A stretch of 64,000 nt of DNA from Ilex aquifolium (taxonomy: Eukaryota > Streptophyta > Magnoliopsida > Aquifoliales > Aquifoliaceae), in contig OX637407.1 of the NCBI GenBank assembly GCA_951799425.1, positions 22,512,981-22,576,980 on the forward strand, written 5' to 3'. The position numbers and the translations under genes were made by a program. The notes beneath the pieces were generated by a model that saw only the letters and a list, made by a program, of their open reading frames with translations, was not told the origin of the DNA and searched no databases. Shown one piece after another: positions 35,359-46,994 of this stretch (position 1 is its first letter; each line of letters begins with the position of its first letter).

Positions 35359-35855
35359 GGGTGTGTTTGGTTTATGTATTAAGAAGGATTGGATTGGACA
35401 AACTCATCCATCCCATACCCATTTATATGGGTCTTAGACAAATTATAGTGAATTAGTGATAATGTCTCTTCATTCCATATTTGGTTCGAGTATTAAGAAG
35501 TAGTAGACCTCACATTTATCTCATTCAATACTTTGTTTGGATGGAGTATTGAATGATATTATAAACATTAAATTACTAAAGTATTCTTAAGATAATTATA
35601 TTCTAGAAATTCTTGAGGGTAAAAATATTTTTTATCAAAACATACCCAACCAGACTATTTAAACCCACCAAATAGGTGGCTTTATTTAAGAAGATGTATG
35701 TGGCTATAAATTCACTATTTATCCGGACCTGAATTATTTCTAATTTATAATACCGAGCTCAAAATATATATCCAAACATGAAAATAAAAAAGATAAAATG
35801 GACCCAAGCATATTTTTTACAAGCCTTCTTTCTTAATACATAAGGCAAACACAGT
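35359..35855. mobile_element. TIR element in unit B (PIF/Harbinger-like tips)
   Basis: Counterpart of the element at 31991-32488, with the same tips and position relative to the gene. Confidence 0.5.
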
Positions 35856-36413
35856 GGGAAAGAGTAGTAATGTGATATGAGGCGTTTCTTCTATGTAGGG
35901 TCATGATTTGATCCAGGAAAATCACATTGCAGGTGGATGGTCCCACAAATAGAAACCCCACCATTCAATCCTCAAATATGTGTTTGCTTTTATGTAATCC
36001 CATGTTGCATTGATGGTTATATATGATAAGATATTATAATAATCTTTCAAATATGTGTTTCGTATCATTTTAATTTTCAATCTTATGAGTTCGTCTCATG
36101 CATCGCACGAGTCAGACACTAGTACTAGGAGTGTTTAGGAAAGTCTTTCCTCCAATTATTACTATCTTCAATTAAGAGATTTTAGAATTATTTTATTATT
36201 TTATCCCAATCAAATCCTGCCATGTGGCCACAAAATTAATTCTTTCATATATTTATTTATAACCATCCATTTGAATTTTTCCAAAAAAAAAAAATTGTCA
36301 TTGTCTTCCCATAACTACCCAATACATGGTAACGGCTAGTATTTGGTTATCACAAATAATTTTTGTCAAAGTTTATAGATTCTATCAGACAATATAGACC
36401 TACACAGTTCATT

Positions 36414-36859
36414 TTTTCCAACACTTGGCTGCAGTCCAAGGATTGATTTCTTGGAGGACTATTTTCAGCTATTTACATTGTTATCCAGGATCTATACGCA
36501 TTAACAAATTCAAATATCTTTCATAAATTCTGACCATTTAAAAGAGAATTGAAGATCCTCCCATTCTTGTAAAAAATGGAGGGGAGCCGAACTCGTTGTT
36601 CATGCTCCTTTTCTACCATAATCAACTACTTGTATAGTCTTCCTTGAACCGAGTTTTTTTTTGTAAATATTTCTTGTGTAACATAATCGGAATTCGATAA
36701 TCGCAATTTTTACCTGATGGTCTATCAATCTTTGTAGTTCTTGTAGTCACATAAACCAATCGATAATATAGTTGCCAATTGCCAGAGACAAGCCAAAAAG
36801 AAAAAGGCAATATGCTTTTTGGGAAAGTATTTTTGGCCATTTTAACTGAGGATCATATA
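36414..36859. other. Intergenic, no gene seen
   Basis: Unique sequence after the end of duplicated unit B. No coding frame with protein character. Confidence 0.5.
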
Positions 36860-37113
36860 CCACCGGAGCTAATGGTTTAGTGGTAAGTCGTAAACTCTGA
36901 TTTTTATATGGTTATTAAGCAGAGTTTGATCTACGAGAATAACGCGATTTACTGCTTGACTTTGGTGATGCTATGGTGACGGACAGTCCTTCCGAATTAG
37001 TAGTTATGACTCAAATCAAATATTTTACCGTAAAGGAAACTCTCATAATCACGCCTAGAGGAAGTTGCTACTTAGTAGCCGTCCGTCTCTTTTATACGAT
37101 AAAAAAAAAAAAC
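36860..37113 (+). repeat. tRNA-derived SINE (plus strand)
   Basis: Box A-like TGGTTTAGTGG and box B-like GAGTTTGATCTAC lie near the 5' end, and an A-run at 37101-37112 ends the copy. The flanks AACTGAGGATCATATA and AACTAAAGATTATATA agree at 13 of 16 positions and could be an aged target duplication. The body differs from the Au-like copies. Confidence 0.55.
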
Positions 37114-38572
37114 TAAAGATTATATAGTGCCGACCTTTGGTGATGGCAATGTGCACTTTCATATGCCGAATGGTCCACGAGGAAGGAAGAAAATGCTATG
37201 TTGGGTGGGCTTTAGATAAAAAGGAGTGGAGGAGAGAGAATAGGGCTAAAAAGGCTTGGGTTATGGAATCTGGATTCATCAATGAGTGAAGAAGAAGAAG
37301 GATATTAAAAGGCCACCTACCCATCCCCTTAAAGCAGCTTTCCTTTCCTTTCATGGGTTTGTCCTAATCAACATCCCCAATGAATCTTTAAAAAAATGTT
37401 AAATATCATACTTGGTCCTAATTTCGTATTTTATTTTAAAATGGTCCTTGAACTTTTAATTGTTTTAATTTAGTCCCTCAACTATCAATTCTGTATCTAT
37501 ACATAAAATACCTAAGATGATTGACAATCTTCTACAATTCACATAAGCCCAACTATCAACTTGTAGTTAATCATTATAGATCGTATTTAACCCAATATAG
37601 CAATGTCCGAAAGGTATAAACTTCTATAAGGACTTCTATGGTCACTTGACAGAGATTCCACATCTGGTGACACTCGAACTCATAGCATATTGTTTGGACA
37701 ACATTACACCAAGTCCCATCTCACATTTTAAAAAATAGAAAGTCGAAAAAATTTACACTAATTGGGGTGTCAAAGATATTATTTTTGCCAAACAGTAACA
37801 GGACCATTGATTAAAAAGCTGAATAATAGTTTTGGAGCCAAGTGAAAAAATGAGGCTTATTCTCCACCATCAATTGTGACCAGAAAATCACCCTCCAAAT
37901 TACTCTTCTGAGAACCTTTCTATTTATGTTATATTTTCTTTTAATAACTTCAGCTTTTAGATGAGCTCGAGTTGACGAATTTACATGGTAAATCACCCTC
38001 CCTTATTACACATCCCTTCTACCAACTAAAGCTTTTAGATGAGTTCATTTGACAACAATCCACCATAGAGCATAAACAAAGAACACCAGCACCAAGTGAG
38101 AAGAGTTGGTCTCCAAGCTGTGTGGACGAGAGGCAGTATTTGTGTCAACATTTGCTCTCTCCATACCGAGAATAGTTGGCCAAAGCTCATACACAAGCAT
38201 AACAAGCAGCTAAGTTCATCTTATTGGGAACTAGTTGACACAAGGTTAACTTCCAATCGCAATCAGTAGCGAGCTAGATCATTCTTCTTCTGTTCTTCAT
38301 ACTTTTATGCGTGGAATACAGATGGTTTAGAGATCAATGCCACCTTAAATTGGCTAAGAAACATTGAAGACAAGCGATTCATAGATCACTGCTACCTTAC
38401 ATTGTAAATGAGCATATTAACATGAACATGAGACCACCAAGAAATAAAAGAACGAGAATATTCCCTTCTATCCATGCTACAACCTAATGTTTGGACTGTA
38501 CAGTCTACCTATGTGCTAAAGCAACTAATCCCACACATCTCCAAGCCTAACACAATGACGCCCTATTGTTGT
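37114..38572. other. Intergenic and 3' flank of the J-domain gene
   Basis: No gene is seen. About 38100-38572 is probably the 3' UTR and downstream flank of the minus-strand J-domain gene; no single polyadenylation signal can be chosen with confidence. Confidence 0.45.
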
Positions 38573-40755
38573 CTATCTGCAGAACTCACTAGCCTTATGC
38601 ATCTCCAGGCCTGGCGCTTGTGATATTGAACTTCTCCCCGCCACTCGATTTGTATCCCATCGTGCTCTCTTTGAGGTTCTGGAGTCATCGAGCTTCTCTT
38701 GTGCACAGAACCATTGAGAGGAGTCATATACTTGCTGCTGAGGGAATCTGGACCACTCCGGAAACTCGAAATCTTGGGCCATCTCCCAAAACATACTTTG
38801 CAGCTCCTCCAGGCTGTAATCCTTATTCTGCACACAGAAATTCATGAATACATTAGGAAACTCGTTTCTGTACCCCAGAAACATTTCCCCCTGCCTCAAC
38901 ATGTACCCCGATTCCAAGAACCTTCATACTCTAGTATGACACTATACAAGGTCGAAGTTCAAAAACTAAAAACCATCACCATTAAGTATACAAGCCAATT
39001 CTTCCGGTGCAACCAAAAATACTATTTCAGACTACTTAAGAAACAAGAAAATATTGCCTTATCATCAATACGACTAATCTCTAACTAACTTATAAGCAAC
39101 AAAACTGTTCACTATCCCTATTAAGCTTAGGCTATAGCTTAGGAAGCCAGGAATCTACCCAATAACAGAATTGAAGAGAGACATGCAAAGTAAAAAAAAG
39201 AAATCAGAGATGTTTCTCCAGCTCCCAATTTATCATTTTCTTGGCAAAGAATGTCTCCAAAACAGGGTTAAATTGGACCAACCATTGTAGACTAAATTCC
39301 GATTACCAACAATCCCCCACAATCAACTCAAGAGCATGGTGATCAAAATCCCGATCCGTATCTTACGATCTGAAACGGACAAATTGATTCGAGTCTCACC
39401 AAATTGATAGGATCTTAATGAATCGTGATCCGGATGTTATAAATCGAAGATTCCTAATCCAAATTGTGATTTTATCGATCCTAGTTGGTGGGTTTGTTTG
39501 TTAGGCCCATTTAGTTATTAAGTTGATCCGATTCATATTTATTATTATTTGTTTGAAATTGGGTTGGCTAGAACCTCGTTCCATGACAGACAGGTGAGAT
39601 AAACAAGTCAACTTGTGAGCTTCCATTTCTAGGCGGTTGGGGTTTCCCTATAGGAGAAAAGAATCCATTACTATGCTCAATCCTGCTCGCTTGTACACCC
39701 TATTCTTAGTGATTTTCTAATATCTCAACTTTAGGTGCATAAATGATCACAGCCCTCACATATCATGCAGGTGATACCATAATAAATCTCTTATAGATCA
39801 AAGAAACTCCTTGCTACCTTTTGTATGATCTAAGAATAGATGCATCACAAAGATCATTTCTTATTGGGAAAAAAAAATATTCAAAGAGCAATATAGCTGT
39901 GTAACAAAAGTAACAAAAACCAAATCATGCCATGTTTCACCTTAAAGAAACATATGCCCTACAGAAAAATCTCATTGAAAACCATAACAGCTTAAGAAAC
40001 AGAGTTTGCTCATACCTCTCTCCTGGCGTCAGCCATAAGAGACATCATTTCTTGAAGAAAATCAGCAAATCCCTGAAAAAAGAGGATAAAATTAACTGCA
40101 GGAGGCACACCAAAAAAAAAAAAGATACACAATACATACCAATATATACTCACCTCGTCCTCTTCTTCATCAAGGTCATATAAGCCTGCGTCATACATCG
40201 TTCTCTTCCTCTGATCAGATAACACTATTCCAATGAAACAGTAAGAAAATAACATAACTACTCAAATTCTTCAGGTAAAGAAGACAAAAAGGACGTAAAC
40301 AACATTCATAATTACAATGCAATATACCTGAATAAGCTTCTTGGACTTGCTGGAATTTACGCTTGGCTTCCCCTAGTAGTGAAGGGGCTCTCGTCCATTT
40401 ATCAGGATGCCATTGCTGCATCAAAATTGGATATACCCAAGTCAATTACTTCGCACACAATATCATAACTCGAAACTAAAAAGCACATGATCTGTTTGTA
40501 TTTATGTCTCAATGGTCATCAGAGCATTCGTTCCCCAAACTAATTAATCACAACAAGATATCATTGACCCAATACATCACCAAAACGAAAAAAACTCCAC
40601 AAACCCTTCCAGTTCCAATTGTAAGCCAACAAAAACCAAGAATATGAACGTACCATAGCAAGCTTTCTGTAAGCACGGCGAATATCTTCCTCCGAAGACT
40701 CGGCACCGACACCGAGAATACTATAATAAGACGACGACCCTTTATTAAACTCCAT
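38573..40755 (-). CDS. J-domain (DnaJ-like) co-chaperone, five coding exons
   Basis: Exons on the minus strand are 40654-40755, 40328-40415, 40154-40224, 40016-40072 and 38573-38827. Donors are GTACGT, GTATAT, GTGAGT and GTATGA, and acceptors all end in AG. The phases fit and give a 190-residue protein. Residues 10-75 form a J domain: YYSILGV, helix II IRRAYRKLAM, the catalytic loop QWHPDKW (HPD at 37-39), helix III AKRKFQQVQEAYSVLSDQRK. HPD stimulates Hsp70 ATPase activity. An acidic patch (DLDEEEDE), a helical segment (FADFLQEMMSLM) and a C-terminal tail with a basic KRAR (159-162), perhaps a nuclear signal, follow. There is no Gly/Phe region or zinc finger, so it is a class C type J protein, similar in layout to small plant proteins such as Arabidopsis At1g56300 (from memory). 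Intron 4 is long (1,188 bp). The start is the ATG of MEFNKG. Confidence 0.9.
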
Positions 40756-40877
40756 CGCCACCACTATAAAAACACAAAGTCACAGCACCAAAAGCAACTT
40801 TTTAAAGAAGACCCACGAAGGCAAGCAATCTGTAGGCGTCCTAAAGCAATGAACAAGAAGTGGAAAGGCGGTGAAGG

Positions 40878-40890
40878 CTCATATATAGGT
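40878..40890 (-). promoter_or_regulatory. TATA box of the J-domain gene
   Basis: CTATATATGAG on the minus strand lies about 125 bp upstream of the ATG at 40755, which leaves a 5' UTR of roughly 90-100 bases. It is the only TATA-like sequence in a suitable place. Confidence 0.55.
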
Positions 40891-41264
40891 GTGGGGAGGG
40901 AAAAGTGGGTTTTGTCAATGTGGTTCCTATCTGCATAAGCAAAATCATAAATATCTATAGAGAGAAATATCTATGGAGTTCCGAGGGGTGGTGGTAGCGA
41001 TCGGGAAAGTTCGGGAAACATTTCTTTTTTTATGGGAGACGTGTGAAGATAACACAGAAGATACTTTGTAGGCTGACTCTGGCAGGGAGATATTTTCTGT
41101 GGAAAATTCTCGCGTTCTTGAGCGCTTCTTTTGGATTTGGATTTGGATGAGACGATGAATTGTGAGAATATTTGATATTTTCATGAGCTGATGCATTGTT
41201 ACTGTGATTATTTGTTAGGGAGCATTGTCCTCTCAGCATTTCACAGTTATTTGTAAAAAATCTC

Positions 41265-41410
41265 CACCGCACTTACGTCAAAATTGAAGTTAAGGTCTCA
41301 CCGCGTGCTCTCAGTACTAATGAGTAGATTTAGTCTGCACCGCACTTACGTCAAGGTCGAAGCTAAAGTCTCACCGCGTGCTCTGGACGCTGATGAGTAG
41401 ATTTAACCCT
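41265..41410. promoter_or_regulatory. 73-bp tandem duplication with TGACGTAA and CGCG motifs
   Basis: Two imperfect direct repeats (41265-41337 and 41338-41410) each contain TTACGTCA (41273-41280, 41346-41353), whose reverse complement TGACGTAA is a bZIP-type site. Each also contains ACCGCGTG (CCGCGTG at 41301-41307 and 41374-41380), a CAMTA-type CGCG box. They lie about 400-560 bp upstream of the presumed start of the J-domain transcript. A regulatory role is an inference from motifs and position. Confidence 0.5.
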
Positions 41411-41701
41411 AACGAGCTGTCATAGATATAAAAACTCAAATGCAAGCATTAAGTAAGAAAATCCGAATTCTTACCAACTGGACCAACAGCTCGTTGTTAG
41501 GACATTCTATTGGAAAATAAGAATTGATTGTATATTACAATGAGGATCTAATTTATTGTAGTCATTAAGTTAATTATAAGTTCTAAGGTTAGGTGGTGCC
41601 AATTTTCAATCCAACAATTACAGTTGATTATGTTCTCAAATTAAATTCATATAGCATTTCTCTCCAAAACATTTCTCCTCCCTACTTATAAGTGTAGGAA
41701 A

Positions 41702-41873
41702 ATGTTATTTGGATATAATTTATTGACCTAATTTGATGACTTAATTTATTATAATTATTGGATTAATAATAAATCTCATTAAACATTAAAATTTAATATT
41801 AATTTAATAATTATAATGAAATCACATCATTAGATCATATTTTTATATACCAATAACATTACTCATTCTTAAT
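41702..41873. mobile_element. Short TIR element (MITE)
   Basis: The left AATGTTATTTGGATATAA… and right …TATATACCAATAACATT ends are inverted, with further internal complementarity (TAATTATTGGAT / CCAATAATTATA-like). Same group as 46800-46978. Confidence 0.6.
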
Positions 41874-41879
41874 GGGAAG

Positions 41880-43380
41880 TGTTATAATGAGAAGCAGCCC
41901 AGTAATGGAATGTGAATGAACTATGAAGTGTGTCATCAAAACCTATGAATATGATAGCCCCCTCATTGGATTGGTTTGATCGATGATGACCACTGTGTTA
42001 CCAAAGGCAAAGCTGGGTTGGGCTGGAACTTGGAACAACTGAACAACCAACATGGACTATTGTCCAGGCCCAAGTTTACTTGCCAATATCTACACTTTTT
42101 AGCATCTCTTCCAAAAGGTATAACTAGTCCCCATTTTTTTCACAGAAAACCTACTTTACAATCATAATCAAGGTCAGCATTGATGGCGGGAAGGCGAGGA
42201 CAGTCACTCTGATGAGAGAATTAAGGATGATTGACAAACTTGCTGTTTCAAATGATGGAGTTGTCATGGTAATGAGTCAGTATAAGGTACACTTTCATTA
42301 ACGACGATAATAACTGGGTTGAGGGTGGGACATTTGACGAAATTTGCTACCGCGGCTAAGAGGAGGATAGGGTGTGTTAAATGGGCATGGGATTGAGTGC
42401 ATGATGGGAAATGTAGAGAGGGAGGAGTTTGAGATAATGGAGTAAGGTCAAAGGGGGAGAGTGTTTAGATACATCCATTGATTGGGTTTGGCTTAAATCT
42501 TGTTTTGAAAGGGATTTTATTTTTATTTTTATTTTTGAATTTACTGTAGCTTTTAATCAGCTGACAGCTAAATCATGCAACTAAGACAAGTCAAAGAAAA
42601 TCAATCACTACTGTGACAGTTCATAAAAGTCATTTCTTTCAGCCTTGTTTTTCTCTAAAGTTTCTAATCCTTTCACATATTTCATTTCGTCAACAAGTTT
42701 AATAATGAGCATAACGATCCTATTGTTCTGATAAAAAGAAAAATGAATGATTAACTTTTCGGAAATGAAAGTGTTAAAAGTGTTGTGGATGATTAACTTT
42801 TCGGAAAGAAAAATCAATGACCCTATTCACACCCCTGTAGTACCTCTGTGAAAGTGCTAAAGTGTTGTGGATGATGGGGGGCAAAAGGTGTGGGAAGTAG
42901 ATAATCTCGTGCATTGTACAAGTCAATGCTACTCATACTTACTATGACAACATAAAAATCTCTCATCTTAGTTCAGGATAGAAACTCGTTAGTAGTTGAT
43001 GATTTTGGTGAAATTACTTGTACTAGTAGTGAGGGACAAGTAGAGTAGGTTTGGTCTTGTTGCTCCAAAATTTGTTGCGATCGATAGAACGTCTCAATTG
43101 ACTAATAATTCTTAGACCATTGTTTGTAAATGAGTTAATTGTCTTATTTCAGATCTTCCATGGATGAAATTTTTGTTGGACCAAATCAGATTTTTAAGAG
43201 TAAAACTGAATTTTTGGTCGACTTTGAACCTAGATTAAAGTGGGATCCGTTCGTTGTTTCGAATAAATTTTCGTGGGTCCATATTCTACTCCGTAAAGAG
43301 AATAATTTAGTATATTCACTTACTCAAATCGAATAAGAAATGAATGAGAAAATAGGCTCTAAAGTGACCCTCTTGAAAGG
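41880..43380. other. Intergenic, no gene seen
   Basis: No coding frame with protein character. A short direct repeat (GATTAACTTTTCGGAAA) occurs twice near 42750-42800. Confidence 0.5.
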
Positions 43381-44310
43381 TGGAAATAAAGTTAGTGCAA
43401 TATGGGATTTGACACTAATCCCACATTGGTTGAGGAAGAAATTCAACATGGGCATATATAGGCCAAGTTTGCTCTATGGGATTGGGCCCCAAGGGGTATC
43501 ACAGTTTTATGAGTAAAGCGAGCACCTACATGCCTTCGGTTCTGCCACGCCACGACCCGGGCCGGGCCGGGCCGGGCTCGGGTACGAATTAGACCAAGCC
43601 CTATATTTTTGGAGAAAATTCATTTAATTAATTTGGCCAAAATTTCTGACTCGAAATTAATTTTCGATACCCGTGGATCACACTGGTTCGAAATTATTGC
43701 TTCCCTCCAGTCCAAAATTGAGTTGTGACTGTTCGGTAGAAGAATAGTTACAAATGGTGTTTTATGACTTACATTAGTCTTATTAGTTGTGTCTTTTAGT
43801 ATGGTAGCTGTCCAGAAAATCACCAAGAGATCTATAAATACTCAGACATTCATTACCATTACTTAATTAATTAATCAGTCCATTAACAGAGTTAAGACCA
43901 TTGCATATCGGTATTTAGACAGTCTGCATTTGGAGAGTACACAATACAAGTTTGGTTCGCTGGACGAGTAGATTGAAGTGCTACTTCTGCTCGTGTAAAG
44001 ATCATTGTATTCTGGGAGGCAGACGCTCAATATTCCATAAGCACCGTGTGTGGAGGCGAAATCTGTCTTAAGGACATAGTGTCAAACACTAGCTTTGATC
44101 CATCTAAAGTTCAATAACAGTTCCTGTTCTGCAATCGGGTTAGTATTTATATTAGTTATACAAACAGTTACGTGTAACTCTTTCGTGTAACTGTTTACTG
44201 TTACTATTTCGTTAAGACTGATGTATCTCTTTCTTGTAACTCTTTCGTTTCTGTGTAACTCTTTACTGTTACTTTTTTGTTAGAGTAACTCGTCTCTGTG
44301 TAACTCTTTA
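43381..44310. repeat. Possible LTR-like relic with USE/TATA-like block and GGGCC microsatellite
   Basis: An ATCCCACATTG motif (43418-43428) is followed 25-26 bp later by ATATATAGG. A (GGGCC)n tract lies at 43558-43577. A further TATA-like TCTATAAATACTC lies near 43831, then AGGCGAAATCTGTCTTAAGG and several GTGTAACTCTTT motifs (44160-44310). The layout could be a solo LTR, but neither terminal TG/CA nor a target duplication was found. Confidence 0.3.
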
Positions 44311-45419
44311 CATGATTCAAATCAGAAAGTTTAATAAGTGATTTTACAATATTTGAAATACCACTCAAACAACAATTTTACAACAATAAACACACATAAT
44401 GATGAATTAATAAAAGTGAATTTCTTCATTAATCCAATCGAATGAGTTTCAATTATAGAGATATTTAATTAACAGGCTTTGATTACAACACTAATTACTT
44501 CCTAAAACTAACTTTAGTACTACTTCTAAATGTCTTGATCGTGAGTCTTATAAAAGGTTTGAGTTGTTGTTCAACTTTTTGTCCGTCTTTTATAGTCACT
44601 CCCTTCGACGGGTTTTCTCTCCATCGACGGTTAATTGGTTTGTAAATCCCATACAATTACTCTCCTTTTTCAAATAAGGCTATGACTGATCATTTCTCGC
44701 ATCTTCTTCAGATTCTGACACGTGATAATTCTTTAATGTCTTCAAACTTACAAACTACCCATGCATCGAATGTTCCTATAATTTTATATTTTAAGTCCAA
44801 AAAGATCTATATGAGCATTACACAAATAAATCACAATTACGTTCTTGCTAAAACTCGTTCCCCCAAATAATAATTTCCATTACTTAAATTGCAAGATCCA
44901 ATAAAGTTATGTGGATTGTGACGAGCGTATTTTGTTTAGAGTAAGATTTTTCGATTTAAAATTTTGATCTAATTTATTGAACTATTGAGTGATACGTGAT
45001 ATAGTCTTAATAAAAAAGTCAAACACTGCAATTATGATAATATTATTGAATTATGTCAACTCTTACCTATATACCACAACAAATTAGATCAGACTTTAAA
45101 TCTTATTAACAACGTTCAGTTTGGTAGCCTGAGAAAGGAAAATCAACCTTGTACAAAAAAATAAAGGCACAAAAGAACATGCCTAAAATCACTTCACCAT
45201 TCTCTATCTAAACCATCATATCCCTAAGTGAAAAAATAATACCACGAGTTTAAGGTATGATTACTAATCATCACAAAAGCCTCCTACCGACATTGTTTTG
45301 TTGGGAACTTTCACTTATTTTTCTATCTTTTTAGCCATGATATTTACCCCGTCCCCACAATCAAGTTTAGTTTTTGGCAATAATAGATCATCATGTCATA
45401 CTCCTTTGTTTTTGTTTTT
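44311..45419. other. Intergenic, no gene seen
   Basis: AT-rich; no gene or defined repeat. Confidence 0.5.
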
Positions 45420-45605
45420 TTTTTGTTCTTCAACAATGTATTCAGGTTAATTTATATACACTTAGATTAATTTTTTCTTCAGTTCGGTCAAAGACATGTC
45501 AATTATGTCGAAACTAAAATATTCATGAAAGATAAATTCCTCATAACTTGACTCTAAAGAATTATCAAGAATTCGAATCGATGTGAGAGAATTGAAATCA
45601 TATCT
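45420..45605 (-). repeat. Au-like SINE (minus strand)
   Basis: The minus strand carries the body phrases ATGAATATTTTAGTTTCGAC and GACATGTCTTTGACCG-like sequence and an A-rich 3' end (T-run near 45410-45425 on plus). The AT-rich block just right (45640-45900) resembles 11760-12110. Confidence 0.55.
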
Positions 45606-45899
45606 CTGTTTTTATTGCTTAGTAGAATAAGCTCATTAGCAATCATCTCTTATGATATATTAATAACTGTATTATTATTGGAATCGTATCATCATTTATT
45701 ATTTTTGTGAGTATTTTTATCACTTTTATGATAACTATTTTTACTACGTTAAACACAAAACACCAATTAAAGTCGTAAAAATACTCACAACAATTATAAA
45801 ATTTTTTATTGTAAAATAACTCATAAAAATGATAAAAACACTCATTAAAATAATAAAATTTGAAATTGCGATACCAAGTTTTAATTTTTTTTTTTTTTG

Positions 45900-46640
45900 T
45901 TATTATAGCTGATGGTGCTCGAAATTACTTGGCCAAAGTACAGAACAGTGGTTATGAGACCCAATGGGAGATGATGTGAATATTTAAGTTAACAAAGAAA
46001 TAAGAGATGAAGTTGGACCAAAAACAGTATATATGTGGTTCATCTTAGCCGAATGACCAATGCTACATTCACTGCAATGGAGACTCTTACTCCTTGGGGT
46101 TTATATTGCTTGAAGAAGAAGAGTACGGTGAGTTTCTTAGCTTCGAGCCTTTGTATACAATGTCTTGTGAACACAATTTTTTTTGGAACCCTTTTGTATA
46201 GTGTGTCTGTTTTCTATTTATACAAGTAATCATCTAGGGTTTCCTGCGATTCCTTCCTTCCCTTGACTGATTTTGTGGTCCTCTCTTCCTTTGTCCTGTA
46301 GTGGTGCCTGTCATCTTGAGTCAATTGTGCCCACGATACTTAAATAGAATGTGTACAAATATTCCCTTTATCAAAGAGTATGTGTTCGTTAGGGATTCCA
46401 GAAACTGTCCTCCTGCCCCCCTGGACACGTGGCACGACGGGAGATGCTCGGGATCTAATGCATGACGAGCTCCTTGTTCCTGGGCTGATTTCTGCCGAGT
46501 TTGATGTGGCCGAACATGAACATACCGATTTGGGTGTCGTTGGACTCTCTTCTTTGAGTTGTGGCCAATTCTTATTGCAGGATGGGCAGACTGCGAATGG
46601 ACCATTTGGACTGCCATGTAACTCGAGGGCCATTAAATAC
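45900..46640 (-). mobile_element. Gypsy LTR relic (minus strand)
   Basis: Homologous to the LTR region at 61.2-62.1 kb. Shared plus-strand blocks are GTGGTTCATCTTAGCCGAA versus GTGGTTCACCCTAGCCGAA, CACTGCAATGGAGACTCTT versus CACTGTAATGGAGGCTCTT, and a GACACGTGGCACGACGG-like segment. Read on the minus strand these are the R/U5 and U3 of a Gypsy LTR; a TATTTAAG lies near 46341. Broken and without an internal region. The frames at 46.3-46.65 kb lie in its U3 and are not genes. Confidence 0.55.
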
Positions 46641-46799
46641 TCTGAGTTTTAGATGGAAGCCCAAGCCTAAATTTTACCATCATCAATAGTCAAATCTAAA
46701 ACTGACAATCCAAAGAGCCAGCCAATGGGGTGATTTAAAAGTGAGTCTAACCTCGACAAAGCTTTGATACAACCCACAATTGGATTCTTTGCATGGGAG

Positions 46800-46978
46800 A
46801 AATGCTATTTGAATCTTATTTGGGGACTTGATTTAAGGACTTAATGATATCTAATTATTGAATTAGTTGTAGATTTCATTTAACATTGAACTTCACAACT
46901 AATCCAATAGTTACATTAAAGTCACATCATTAAGTCCCTAAATAAGGTCCCCAAATAAGGTCCATGTAACATTGCTCC
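46800..46978. mobile_element. Short TIR element (MITE)
   Basis: The left AATGCTATTTGAATCTTATT and right …AATAAGGTCCATGTAACATT ends are inverted repeats, with GGGGACTTGATTTAAGGACT / AAGTCCCTAAATAAGGTCCC further in. Confidence 0.6.
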
Positions 46979-46994
46979 TTTGTATGGTGCTACA

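Larger units (their letters stand above)
34094..36413. repeat. Duplicated unit B (about 2.3 kb direct repeat)
   Basis: Second copy of unit A, starting ACCGGGTCTGGGCTTGATC and ending …GACCTACACAGTTCATTTTT, after which the sequence differs (CCAACACTTGG). It carries the SINE, gene copy B and the TIR element in the same order. Confidence 0.9.

Noticed and set aside
40945-41272. Two overlapping minus-strand frames upstream of the J-domain gene
   Set aside because: They overlap the promoter region and each other and show no domain or splice link to the gene.
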